NCBI GenBank assembly: GCA_934432595.1 | Contig: CAKRYR010000010.1 | Location: 22,837-86,836 of the forward strand | Direction of reading: 5' to 3' | Length of the DNA stretch: 64,000 nt | DNA from: an uncultured Lachnospiraceae bacterium | GTDB taxonomy: Bacteria; Bacillota; Clostridia; Lachnospirales; Lachnospiraceae | Shown here: piece by piece, positions 1 to 7,537 of the stretch | Position numbering within the stretch: position 1 is the stretch's first letter | How the letters are laid out: every line of letters starts with the position of its first letter | Notes under the pieces: model-generated | What the model was told of the DNA's origin: nothing | Databases searched by the model: none | The model's input: only the letters and a program-made list of their open reading frames with translations | Made by a program: the position numbers and the translations under genes

Positions 1-1166
1 CCTTTATCCTCTTCATATCCTACAATTTCACATATTTCTAACACACTCCTTGATTTATCTCTTAATCTACCTAGATGAATAACAATATCAATTGCAGAAG
101 CTATTTTCTTATGGATAACACTTATAGGTATATCCTGTCCCATAAGAACCATTGACTCTAGTCTACTTATCATATCTTTAGCGGAATTAGCATGTCCCGT
201 TGACAAACTTCCATCATGTCCTGTATTATATGCATCCAACATATCTATAGCTGCTTCATCTCGAATTTCCCCAACGATTATACGCGAAGGTCTCATTCTA
301 AGAGCAGATTTAATCAAATTCCTAATTGTAACTTCGTTCTTTCCTTCAACATTAGCATTCCTCACTTCAAGTCTTACAGTATTAGGAATATTCTTTATCT
401 GCAACTCAGCCGAGTCTTCTATAGTAATAATTCTCTCATCTTTTGGAATAAACCCCGATAAAGCATTAAGAAATGTAGTCTTACCACACCCTGTGCCACC
501 ACTAATAAATATATTATATCTAGACTTAACCAACTTATCTAAAAAATCTCTAGCTTCCTGCGTTATACTACCTAATTCAACTAATTTCTCCATTGTTATA
601 GGTTCTTCTGGGAACTTCCTTATTGTAACAATTGGTCCATCTATTGAAACAGGTGGTAACACAACATTTATTCTTGAACCATCCAATAACCTAGCATCGA
701 CTATTGGATTAGACTCATTAACAACTCTATTTACCTGAGAAACCATCTTCTGTATTACATCTTGTAAACGTTCATTTGACTCAAACTTCTTATCACTTTT
801 TTCAAGTTGTCCATTTTTTTCAATAAAAATAGAATCATAACCATTAATCATTATCTCCGTAATAGAATCATCATCTAATAAATCTTGTATTACATCATTT
901 TGCCTAATTGATTGAAATATTTTCTTAGCCATTTCTTGCGAGTCAATTCTTCCATCGCTTTCTTCTCTAATAATACTAGCAATTAAATCCATAAACTCTT
1001 TATCATTCAAATACTCATTAACAGACATCTTATGAAGTAACTTTTCCTTCACACATCGCTTATATCTATGATAGCTATCTTCCTCGCATACCATATTACT
1101 TACAACATTTTTATCTAGCAACCCTAACTGCTTATACCTCCTGCTGTTATCTTTCTTTGTCGACAT
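1..1166 (-). CDS. cpaF: CpaF/TadA-family secretion ATPase (3' end outside window)
   Basis: Partial gene; about 388 codons are visible and the C-terminal end lies beyond base 1. It encodes a type II/IV secretion ATPase of the CpaF/TadA group, a cytoplasmic hexameric motor that powers Flp (Tad) pilus assembly. Visible motifs are the Walker A loop GGTGCGKTTF, the Asp-box region TIEDSAELQI, a Walker B-like segment RPSRIIVGEIRDEAA and the His-box region GHDGSLSTGHAN. The N-terminal part has the helical region and the segment ITEIMINGYDSIFIE typical of CpaF. The ATG at 1166 is preceded by AAGGAAGTG at good spacing. The remaining tad genes would lie to the left, outside the window. The family call is firm; the Flp role is from family knowledge. 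Confidence 0.9.
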   Translation of the reverse strand, partial: MSTKKDNSRRYKQLGLLDKNVVSNMVCEEDSYHRYKRCVKEKLLHKMSVNEYLNDKEFMDLIASIIREESDGRIDSQEMAKKIFQSIRQNDVIQDLLDDDSITEIMINGYDSIFIEKNGQLEKSDKKFESNERLQDVIQKMVSQVNRVVNESNPIVDARLLDGSRINVVLPPVSIDGPIVTIRKFPEEPITMEKLVELGSITQEARDFLDKLVKSRYNIFISGGTGCGKTTFLNALSGFIPKDERIITIEDSAELQIKNIPNTVRLEVRNANVEGKNEVTIRNLIKSALRMRPSRIIVGEIRDEAAIDMLDAYNTGHDGSLSTGHANSAKDMISRLESMVLMGQDIPISVIHKKIASAIDIVIHLGRLRDKSRSVLEICEIVGYEEDK

Positions 1167-1337
1167 TCTTCACTTCCTTAACCTATTTATGAACTACATA
1201 ATCTCAATCAATTCTAGTATTCATTAATTTCTAACCATTTTTATTGTTCTAGGATAAGTACAAACCTAATTTGTTTACAACAAGAATATATTACCTTTTC
1301 TCCTCCTTTCTTACTATTTATCCTTGTTGTGTAACAC

Positions 1338-1365
1338 ATTATAGCACCTCCATTTTTATTGTCAA
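1338..1365 (-). promoter_or_regulatory. SigA-type promoter for the cpaF operon
   Basis: On the minus strand TTGACA (1360-1365) and TATAAT (1338-1343) are both full consensus, 16 bases apart. Transcription would start near 1331 and leave a leader of about 165 nt before the cpaF ATG. The rest of the gene-free stretch 1167-1635 is AT-rich. It holds a purine-rich segment (complement of 1309-1319) inside the leader that looks like an SD but has no ORF behind it, and otherwise nothing I can name. Confidence 0.7.
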
Positions 1366-1635
1366 CACCTTTTGTACAAATAGTTTGTTCATGTCATACG
1401 ATTTAATAATTAACAAATTATCCTTGTTAAGTATTCACTAGTTTTATTTGTATTTTATGTTTTTATGAGATATTTGGAATATTTTTACAGTTTTAAGACT
1501 ATACTATTATCATAGTAAATTTTCAATTTTTTATATGTTTCATAATTAGAATTATCAAAAGACTTTGAAATATTTACTTCTATCATTAGGATATTACATT
1601 CATATTATAGAAATATTTATTAAGGAGTGCTTCGT

Positions 1636-1851
1636 ATGAATTCAAAATATAAACTTTTCAAAAATAGAGAAAAAGAACAACTACTTAAAGAGATAGACTC
1701 TACTGTAGTCGCTTTAGAATCAGTATATTCAAAGTTTGAAAATGTAACTGAACCTGACTTAATAGACTGCGCAATTTTTGAACTAAATGCCATCCAAAAA
1801 AGATATCATTATTTGCTTAAACAAATAAAAGAACTAGAGAAAGCTATGTAG
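1636..1851 (+). CDS. YaaL-like DUF2508 family protein
   Basis: Small 71-residue charged helical protein. It resembles the YaaL/DUF2508 family of Firmicutes: a short basic start (NSKYKLFKNREKEQLL), a central helix with ALESVYSKFENV, and the tail ELNAIQKRYHYLLKQIKEL, which matches the family's typical 'A..RY.FLL.EI' ending. The function of the family is unknown. The ATG at 1636 is chosen because AAGGAG sits eight bases upstream; an in-frame GTG at 1627 overlaps that SD and is unlikely. The gene is monocistronic and its stop codon lies in the loop of the terminator. Family membership is by pattern memory, so moderately sure. Confidence 0.65.
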   Translation: MNSKYKLFKNREKEQLLKEIDSTVVALESVYSKFENVTEPDLIDCAIFELNAIQKRYHYLLKQIKELEKAM

Positions 1852-1868
1852 TTTTCTCTAGTTCTTTT
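1827..1868. terminator. Bidirectional Rho-independent terminator
   Basis: Perfect 16-bp inverted repeat (1827-1842 and 1853-1868) with A-rich and T-rich outer ends. It ends the yaaL-like gene and, read the other way, also lies just beyond the alpha-amylase stop at 1911. Confidence 0.8.
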
Positions 1869-1910
1869 AATGATTTATTTATTAAATAAAACGTCTTATT
1901 TATATGATAA

Positions 1911-3596
1911 TTACTTCAATACAACCAATGAATTAGAAGACATTGTTATCTTCTCACCTTTTAATGTCACCTCTGTGCCATCAGTAGTAGCATATCCTCT
2001 AATATCAGAATATCCATTAGTTTTTGCAAAGTTAAACTGCTTTGGATATTTTGCAGTGTTTACTAACACAATAACTGATTCATTATTATAAGTTTTCTTA
2101 AATGCTACTATATCTGCATCATCTACACTAACTTTCTCGACAGTTCCTCTTGCAATCTCAGGATTTTCTGCCTTTAATTGAAGAATTCTCTTAGTATAGT
2201 TAAGAATTGAATTCTTATCTGCAAGTTGTTCTTCTACACTACCAAATGTCATATCATTATTAGTTATAGTACAACCTTCAGGTGACTTAGGCTGACTTGC
2301 AAGTTCTGATTTGCCCCAATACATACCTGCTCTAAAGTTTACATCTTGGTCTCCTGAACCTGGCATACCAATTTCCTCGCCATAATATGTAAATGTAGAA
2401 CCTGTCATAAATTGATAAAGAGCAATAGCTAGTTTCATTTTATCCTCTTCACCACCTAGATATCCATTGCTTCTTGCCATATCATGATTAGATAAAAATG
2501 GAGCGTCAATTCCATTAGAATTATATTTCTTAACTAATTCTAATTGACTAATCATTGCATCTGTGAAGCCGTTGTTCTTGTATTTATCTGCTTGTCCCTT
2601 TGCTGTTGCAACAACAGCACCATCACTTCCACCAAAATCAAAGTTAAATACACTGTCAATACCACTTGCTAAATACTGTTCTGATAAACTATTATTTACC
2701 CATGCTTCTCCAACTATGTATGCTTTAGGATCTTTTGCTTTAACATAATTATTTAGCCATTTTAATATCTTAACATTCTCTTCAACATTATCTTCTTCAT
2801 AGTGAATTATTGCATCTAATCTAAATCCACCTATCCCAAACGCCATCCAATAATCTATAATCTTCTCTACTTCTTTTCTTACATCTTGATTATTAAGATT
2901 TAAGTCAGGCATTTGATCCCAGAATTCTGCTTCATAATACCAGCCGTTACCTGCTGAATAATATGTATCACCTAATTTCTCTTTGTTAAAATTATAATAT
3001 TTAAAATATTTATTACTATTATTCATATTCATTTTAGCTTTAGTAAACCATGGATGGCTTGTACTTGTATGATTTAAAACTAAATCTAAAATTAATGATA
3101 TATTTCTCTTCTTACACTCATCTGCTAACTTCTTAAAGTCCTCAACTGTTCCAAAATCCATATCAACAGTCATAAAGTCACTTATAGCATATTTATGATA
3201 TTCTGATGATTCCATAATAGGTGTTAACCATATTCCATTGTATCCTAAGTCTTGTATATAATCTAATTTTGAAATTATACCATTAAGGTCTCCTATTCCA
3301 TCTCCATTACTATCGCAAAAAGTAGCAACCATTATTTGATAATAATTTCTATACTTGTCATTAAGAACCTTCTTCTCTTGCGTATACTTATAATCACCTT
3401 TTTCCTTCTTGACTTTAATATGTGATGCCAATTTTTTATAATATTCATCTATTTCTTCTTGTGTAGCAAAAGGTGATAATGTTGGAATCGCTTCTGCCTT
3501 ATTAGCTTTTTTACTCTCTTTACCACATCCAACAATGGATATCATTATACACATACAAACTATGTAACATATCAATCTCTTAAAATTATTTCTCAT
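1911..3596 (-). CDS. Secreted GH13 alpha-amylase, lipoprotein
   Basis: 561 residues. An extracellular alpha-1,4-glucan hydrolase (or closely related glucosidase) of GH13, tethered to the outer face of the membrane. The start is a lipoprotein signal: basic MRNNFKR, a hydrophobic stretch and lipobox IVGC with Cys24. The GH13 motifs are complete: region I DLVLNH (Asp171, His176), region II GFRLDAIIH (nucleophile Asp261), region III IVGEAW (acid/base Glu297), region IV FLSNHD (Asp372). The C-terminal beta domain ends in SSNSLVVLK. An Asp-rich segment DSNGDGIGDLNG after the signal region is the usual start of the barrel in oligo-alpha-glucosidase/amylase subfamilies. It is the last gene of the maltodextrin operon, 131 bases after malG and behind a hairpin that may lower its expression. 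Exact substrate specificity cannot be read from sequence. Confidence 0.9.
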   Translation of the reverse strand: MRNNFKRLICYIVCMCIMISIVGCGKESKKANKAEAIPTLSPFATQEEIDEYYKKLASHIKVKKEKGDYKYTQEKKVLNDKYRNYYQIMVATFCDSNGDGIGDLNGIISKLDYIQDLGYNGIWLTPIMESSEYHKYAISDFMTVDMDFGTVEDFKKLADECKKRNISLILDLVLNHTSTSHPWFTKAKMNMNNSNKYFKYYNFNKEKLGDTYYSAGNGWYYEAEFWDQMPDLNLNNQDVRKEVEKIIDYWMAFGIGGFRLDAIIHYEEDNVEENVKILKWLNNYVKAKDPKAYIVGEAWVNNSLSEQYLASGIDSVFNFDFGGSDGAVVATAKGQADKYKNNGFTDAMISQLELVKKYNSNGIDAPFLSNHDMARSNGYLGGEEDKMKLAIALYQFMTGSTFTYYGEEIGMPGSGDQDVNFRAGMYWGKSELASQPKSPEGCTITNNDMTFGSVEEQLADKNSILNYTKRILQLKAENPEIARGTVEKVSVDDADIVAFKKTYNNESVIVLVNTAKYPKQFNFAKTNGYSDIRGYATTDGTEVTLKGEKITMSSNSLVVLK

Positions 3597-3660
3597 TGCT
3601 TTCCTCCCATTTTTAATATTTATCTTACAAATATTTACTTTTTATAATAAAACTTAATAA

Positions 3661-3705
3661 TGCCAAGGGGTAAGAGACCTACACAGTCTTCCTAACCTCT
3701 TGGCA
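3661..3705 (-). promoter_or_regulatory. Intercistronic hairpin between malG and amylase
   Basis: Inverted repeat with outer arms TGCCAAG / CTTGGCA and further imperfect pairing inward (GGT..GAC against GTC..ACC). No clear T-run follows on the minus strand, so it looks more like an mRNA-processing or partial-attenuation element than a full terminator. Confidence 0.5.
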
Positions 3706-3727
3706 TACTTTATTTTTAATAAAAATA

Positions 3728-4591
3728 CTAACCTTTTACAGCTCCCGTTACACCTTCTGTATAATATTTCTGCATACAGATAAATAATATTACTAATGGA
3801 ACAGCAACTAATACAGAACCTGCACAGAATCTTGTATAATATGCGTTTATATGCTCAATATCAAGCATAGTATATAGTCCTTTTGCAACAGTATACTTAT
3901 CAATCTTATCACCTTGTAAGTAGTTTACAAGAATAAAATCTGTCCACGCTGCTAAAAAGCTATTAAATATAGTATATACTATTATTGGTTTTGATAATGG
4001 AATCGTTATCTTAGTAAATACTGTCCATTTAGATGCACCATCGATAAGGGCAGCCTCATCTATTGCTTTAGGAATTGTATCAAAGAATCCCTTGGCGACA
4101 AAGAATCCGGCTCCCGAACCTGCCGAGTATGCAATTACCAGACCTACAAGCGTTCCATTCAAATTAAATAGTGTAAACATTATATACACAGCAATCATTG
4201 ACATAAATCCAGGGAACATACCTAGAATTAATGCCAGATTCATAAATGTCTTTCTCATTTTAAATCTAAGTCTAGACATTGTATAAGATACTGCTAATAT
4301 CATAAAAGTTGATATTATACATGTAAATATAGCTACAATTAAAGTATTTAATAACCATTGACCATAATTGAGTGCAGATGTATCTTTAAATAAATCAATA
4401 TAATTTCTTAGTGAAAATCCTTCCTTTGGCCAAACATAAGTTCTGTCTGAAGTTCTTTCATTTCTAAACGAACTTATAAGCAAAATTACAAGTGGCAAAA
4501 TCCATATAAAGCCGAGTACGGATAATGCAACATAGGAAGCAACGTCTGCAATCATTTTTTTTCTTTTCATAGATGATGTTTTTTTGCCCAT
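3728..4591 (-). CDS. malG: Maltodextrin ABC transporter permease, MalG type
   Basis: 287 residues, about six membrane segments. Inner-membrane permease of a carbohydrate ABC importer, partner of the upstream MalF-like subunit. The ATPase-contact EAA loop reads EAALIDGASKWTVFTKITIPLSKP in its two halves, as expected for the MalG/MdxG family. The basic N-terminus and the C-terminus EGVTGAVKG also match MalG-type proteins. The start codon shares one base with the malF stop (TAATG), so translation is coupled. Neighbouring maltodextrin enzymes make maltose/maltodextrin the likely substrate. No gene for the ATPase subunit (MalK/MsmX type) is in the window. Confidence 0.92.
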   Translation of the reverse strand: MGKKTSSMKRKKMIADVASYVALSVLGFIWILPLVILLISSFRNERTSDRTYVWPKEGFSLRNYIDLFKDTSALNYGQWLLNTLIVAIFTCIISTFMILAVSYTMSRLRFKMRKTFMNLALILGMFPGFMSMIAVYIMFTLFNLNGTLVGLVIAYSAGSGAGFFVAKGFFDTIPKAIDEAALIDGASKWTVFTKITIPLSKPIIVYTIFNSFLAAWTDFILVNYLQGDKIDKYTVAKGLYTMLDIEHINAYYTRFCAGSVLVAVPLVILFICMQKYYTEGVTGAVKG

Positions 4592-6015
4592 TATTGAAAT
4601 TCCTCCTCATTATTATATGAACCTGATTTACGATATACCAAAAGTGAGAATGTAGCTGTAATAACAAATACTAAAATACCAATTGCACTCGCCACATTAT
4701 ACTCTTTATAATCAAGTGATAATTTATATAGCCATGTAACCAACAGATCTGTATGTCCAGCATTATCATAATTCATGTTAGTTGGTTTACCAGCTGTTAA
4801 AAGGTAAATAACATTAAAGTTGTTAATATTACCTATAAATGTCTGAATTAAATAAGGTGTAGTTACAAATATCATATATGGCAATGTAATCTTAAAGAAG
4901 ATAGTTTTAGTATTAGCACCATCCATCTTAGCTGCCTCATATAATTCTTCAGGAATATTTTGTAATATACCTGTTGTAATCATAATTGTAAACGGTATAC
5001 CTATCCACAAGTTAACGACTAAAACCATTATCTTTGCTAACATTGGGTCTGATAACCAACCTGGGGCTGTATCAAAGCTAGAAAATAACCCAAGTTTAAC
5101 AAGAATACCATTTAATAACCCTCTATCTTGTAAGAAAGATCTCATTAACAATAAAGTTACAAATTGAGGTGTAGCTGCTGACATTATAAATAGCGTTCTC
5201 CATAAAGTTTTAAACTTAATACTTTTTCTATTTATAATCATAGCAATAATAATACCACCTATATAACATGAAAAAGTAGCGACAATAGCCCATATTATGG
5301 TCCATCCTAGTACATGCCAGAAAGTATATGAATATTTGCTACCATTTCCCATATTCAATACTTTACCAAATGTAGCTAAACCTGTCCATGTGAACCTCTC
5401 ATTTTCTCCATTATGATTTTTATCAAAGTTTGTGAACGCCATACATATCATATCTAAGATAGGTATAATAGTCATTACAAATATTCCCATTAAAGGAATA
5501 AGTAAAAACGTTCTATGAATCTTTGTATCAAAATGGTCTTTAATATCTTCAAAAAAAGTGTTAGGCTTCTTACCATTCTTAGTAGCCATTTCCGCAATAT
5601 AACCTGATTTGATACTCTCAGACCATAATAAAATAAACAATAAGCACACTAAAACAGTTATAATACCAAATAGCAAGAACTTTCTAGAATCGTCACCAGG
5701 TATCCTTGGTTGAAATCCAGTAGGTTCAACAGCATCTATTTCTCCTAGTGTAGTAAGTCCTTTCAACATAAATAAGCCACCTTTATTCATAAACATAAAG
5801 TATATGAATGATATCTGACTTAATAAAAATATGCAGCCTTTTATAAACTGTCCACGTACTATATTGGAAAATCCCATTATCAAGAATGATAACTTAGTAA
5901 AGATATCCCCTTGCTTAAATATGTCCACGAGCACTTTAGGTAATGACTTGTTTAAATTTACACCTTTACTATTTTGAAAAGCATTTTGTTGTACATTTTT
6001 ATTTTTTTTAGTCAA
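4591..6015 (-). CDS. malF: Maltodextrin ABC transporter permease, MalF type
   Basis: 474 residues, seven or eight membrane segments. The N-terminal 150 residues carry two extra hydrophobic segments (around ISFIYFMFMNKGG and LLFGIITVLVCLLFILLW) before the permease core, as in Firmicutes MdxF-type proteins. The EAA loop is EAAKMDGANTKTIFFKITLP. It pairs with MalG to form the channel fed by the MalE lipoprotein. The short lysine-rich start MTKKNKNVQQ and an upstream GGAGGGC-type SD support the ATG at 6015. It is separated from malE by 129 bases that contain a strong hairpin, which would allow malE mRNA to be more abundant than malFG mRNA. Confidence 0.92.
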   Translation of the reverse strand: MTKKNKNVQQNAFQNSKGVNLNKSLPKVLVDIFKQGDIFTKLSFLIMGFSNIVRGQFIKGCIFLLSQISFIYFMFMNKGGLFMLKGLTTLGEIDAVEPTGFQPRIPGDDSRKFLLFGIITVLVCLLFILLWSESIKSGYIAEMATKNGKKPNTFFEDIKDHFDTKIHRTFLLIPLMGIFVMTIIPILDMICMAFTNFDKNHNGENERFTWTGLATFGKVLNMGNGSKYSYTFWHVLGWTIIWAIVATFSCYIGGIIIAMIINRKSIKFKTLWRTLFIMSAATPQFVTLLLMRSFLQDRGLLNGILVKLGLFSSFDTAPGWLSDPMLAKIMVLVVNLWIGIPFTIMITTGILQNIPEELYEAAKMDGANTKTIFFKITLPYMIFVTTPYLIQTFIGNINNFNVIYLLTAGKPTNMNYDNAGHTDLLVTWLYKLSLDYKEYNVASAIGILVFVITATFSLLVYRKSGSYNNEEEFQ

Positions 6016-6059
6016 AACATAGCCCTCCTTAATATTTTATTACACATACCCTTTTTAGA

Positions 6060-6090
6060 TATAGTACACAGGTTTTACCTGTGTACTATA
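6060..6090 (-). promoter_or_regulatory. malE-malF intercistronic hairpin
   Basis: Nearly perfect hairpin: ATAGTACACAGGT (6061-6073), three-base loop, ACCTGTGTACTAT (6077-6089). On the minus strand it lies about 55 bases after the malE stop and is followed by a short A-rich rather than T-rich run. It is therefore best read as a stabilising or attenuating element that protects malE mRNA and limits read-through into malFG. Confidence 0.6.
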
Positions 6091-6144
6091 ATTATAACAA
6101 ATTTCCATATATATTTAAAGTGTTTTTTGTACAAATTGCACAAA

Positions 6145-7422
6145 TTATTTTGCTGTAATAGTTTCAACAACTGTATTCAAAGTCTTTTGAATAGCTGCAT
6201 CAGTTTTTACAGCTACATCTTTTTTATAAATCTTATTTCCTAAATCTTCCATTACTGGCCAATATTTTTGCATTTGGTCAATTGTTGGTTGTAATACTGA
6301 ATGATCAGCTGTTGCTTGTAACATTTGAGCTGTAATTGAGACTTCCTCAAATTGAGTATCTTTTAATTCAAGGTTAGTTGGTGCATATCCTCTTACCTTT
6401 GCTCTTTGTTCTTGTGCATATTTACCAGTTAAGAATAATGCTAACTTAGCTGCAGCCTTTGGAGCCTTAGTTGATGCATTAACACCAATTTGCTTAAATG
6501 AACTAAATGGCTTAAGTGACTTATCTGCTCCATCTATCTTAATAGTTGGAAGAATTGTTGCAGCATAATTATCTTTAAGTGCTTCTTTAACAGCACTTGC
6601 ATCCCATGAACCACTCATATATGAAGCTAATTTACCATTCTTTAATAAAGTAATAGCATCATTATCAGCATTTAAGTGGAATTTTCCAGTAGCAATCATG
6701 TTATTTAAATATTTAACGACACTTATTCCAGCTTTGCTGTTATAATCACATGAAGTTGCATCTTTACCATCAGCACCGAAAACTGTACAGCCATTTGCAT
6801 TAAAGAATGCACTATTGAAGAAACCATCGTTTAACTTAACACTGAAGTTTTTAACTCCTGCTCCACAATTCTTAGCCATAATAGTATCTAAGCTCTTAGC
6901 TTCTTCTTCAGTTAACATTGATTTGTTGTAATATAAGAAAGTAATATTTGGAGTAAATGGTAAACTATATTGTTTTCCATCAACCTTACCTGAATCTAAT
7001 GCAACAGAATCAAATTTTTCTGCAAGATTAACACCTAATTCAGTCTCTAATGCAGATAAATCAAATAAATATTTACCAGTTGTCATTGCTGGAAGTTGAT
7101 CCCCACCAAACATGAAAACATCTGCTGCTGTCTTACTATCTTTTGAAATTTGAGTATAAGCATCATTTTCACCTACAACTGCATAAGTAAATTTAACATC
7201 AAATTCATCTTCTTGCTCGTTAAATTTCTCACATAATTGTTTCATAAGGTCTTGTTCTTCTTGTGGTCCCCAAACTTTTAATTCAACGCTTTGTTTTCCA
7301 CCTTTTGAATCATTGTTAGTTGTTGTTGATGAAGAATCATCTTTCTTACTTCCGCATCCAACGAACATTGTTGCAGTCATAGCAACTGCTAAACCTAGTG
7401 CTAAAACTTTTTTCATTTTCAT
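6145..7422 (-). CDS. malE: Maltodextrin-binding lipoprotein, MalE type
   Basis: Extracellular solute-binding protein of the MalE/MdxE family that delivers maltodextrins to MalFG. It has a lipoprotein signal (KKVLALGLAVAMTATMFVGC, lipobox VGC), then a Ser/Thr/Asn-rich linker and the binding core (ELKVWGPQEEQDLMKQLCEKF, SYMSGSWDASAVKEAL). The C-terminal ligand region MLQATADHSVLQPTIDQMQKYW is typical. Three in-frame ATGs lie at 7428, 7422 and 7416. The SD GAGG ends two bases before the first but seven before the second, so 7422 is preferred. It is the third gene of malQ-glgP-malEFG-amylase and probably the most abundant product because of the hairpin that follows it. Confidence 0.92.
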   Translation of the reverse strand: MKMKKVLALGLAVAMTATMFVGCGSKKDDSSSTTTNNDSKGGKQSVELKVWGPQEEQDLMKQLCEKFNEQEDEFDVKFTYAVVGENDAYTQISKDSKTAADVFMFGGDQLPAMTTGKYLFDLSALETELGVNLAEKFDSVALDSGKVDGKQYSLPFTPNITFLYYNKSMLTEEEAKSLDTIMAKNCGAGVKNFSVKLNDGFFNSAFFNANGCTVFGADGKDATSCDYNSKAGISVVKYLNNMIATGKFHLNADNDAITLLKNGKLASYMSGSWDASAVKEALKDNYAATILPTIKIDGADKSLKPFSSFKQIGVNASTKAPKAAAKLALFLTGKYAQEQRAKVRGYAPTNLELKDTQFEEVSITAQMLQATADHSVLQPTIDQMQKYWPVMEDLGNKIYKKDVAVKTDAAIQKTLNTVVETITAK

Positions 7423-7537
7423 AATCATACCTCTTTCTTAAAAATATTTTTTAATACTAGCTACTAACCTATATGGTAAAATCAATAACTAATATTATTT
7501 TAATAAATACTCAATCTAAGGTCTTTCGCCACCTCTA

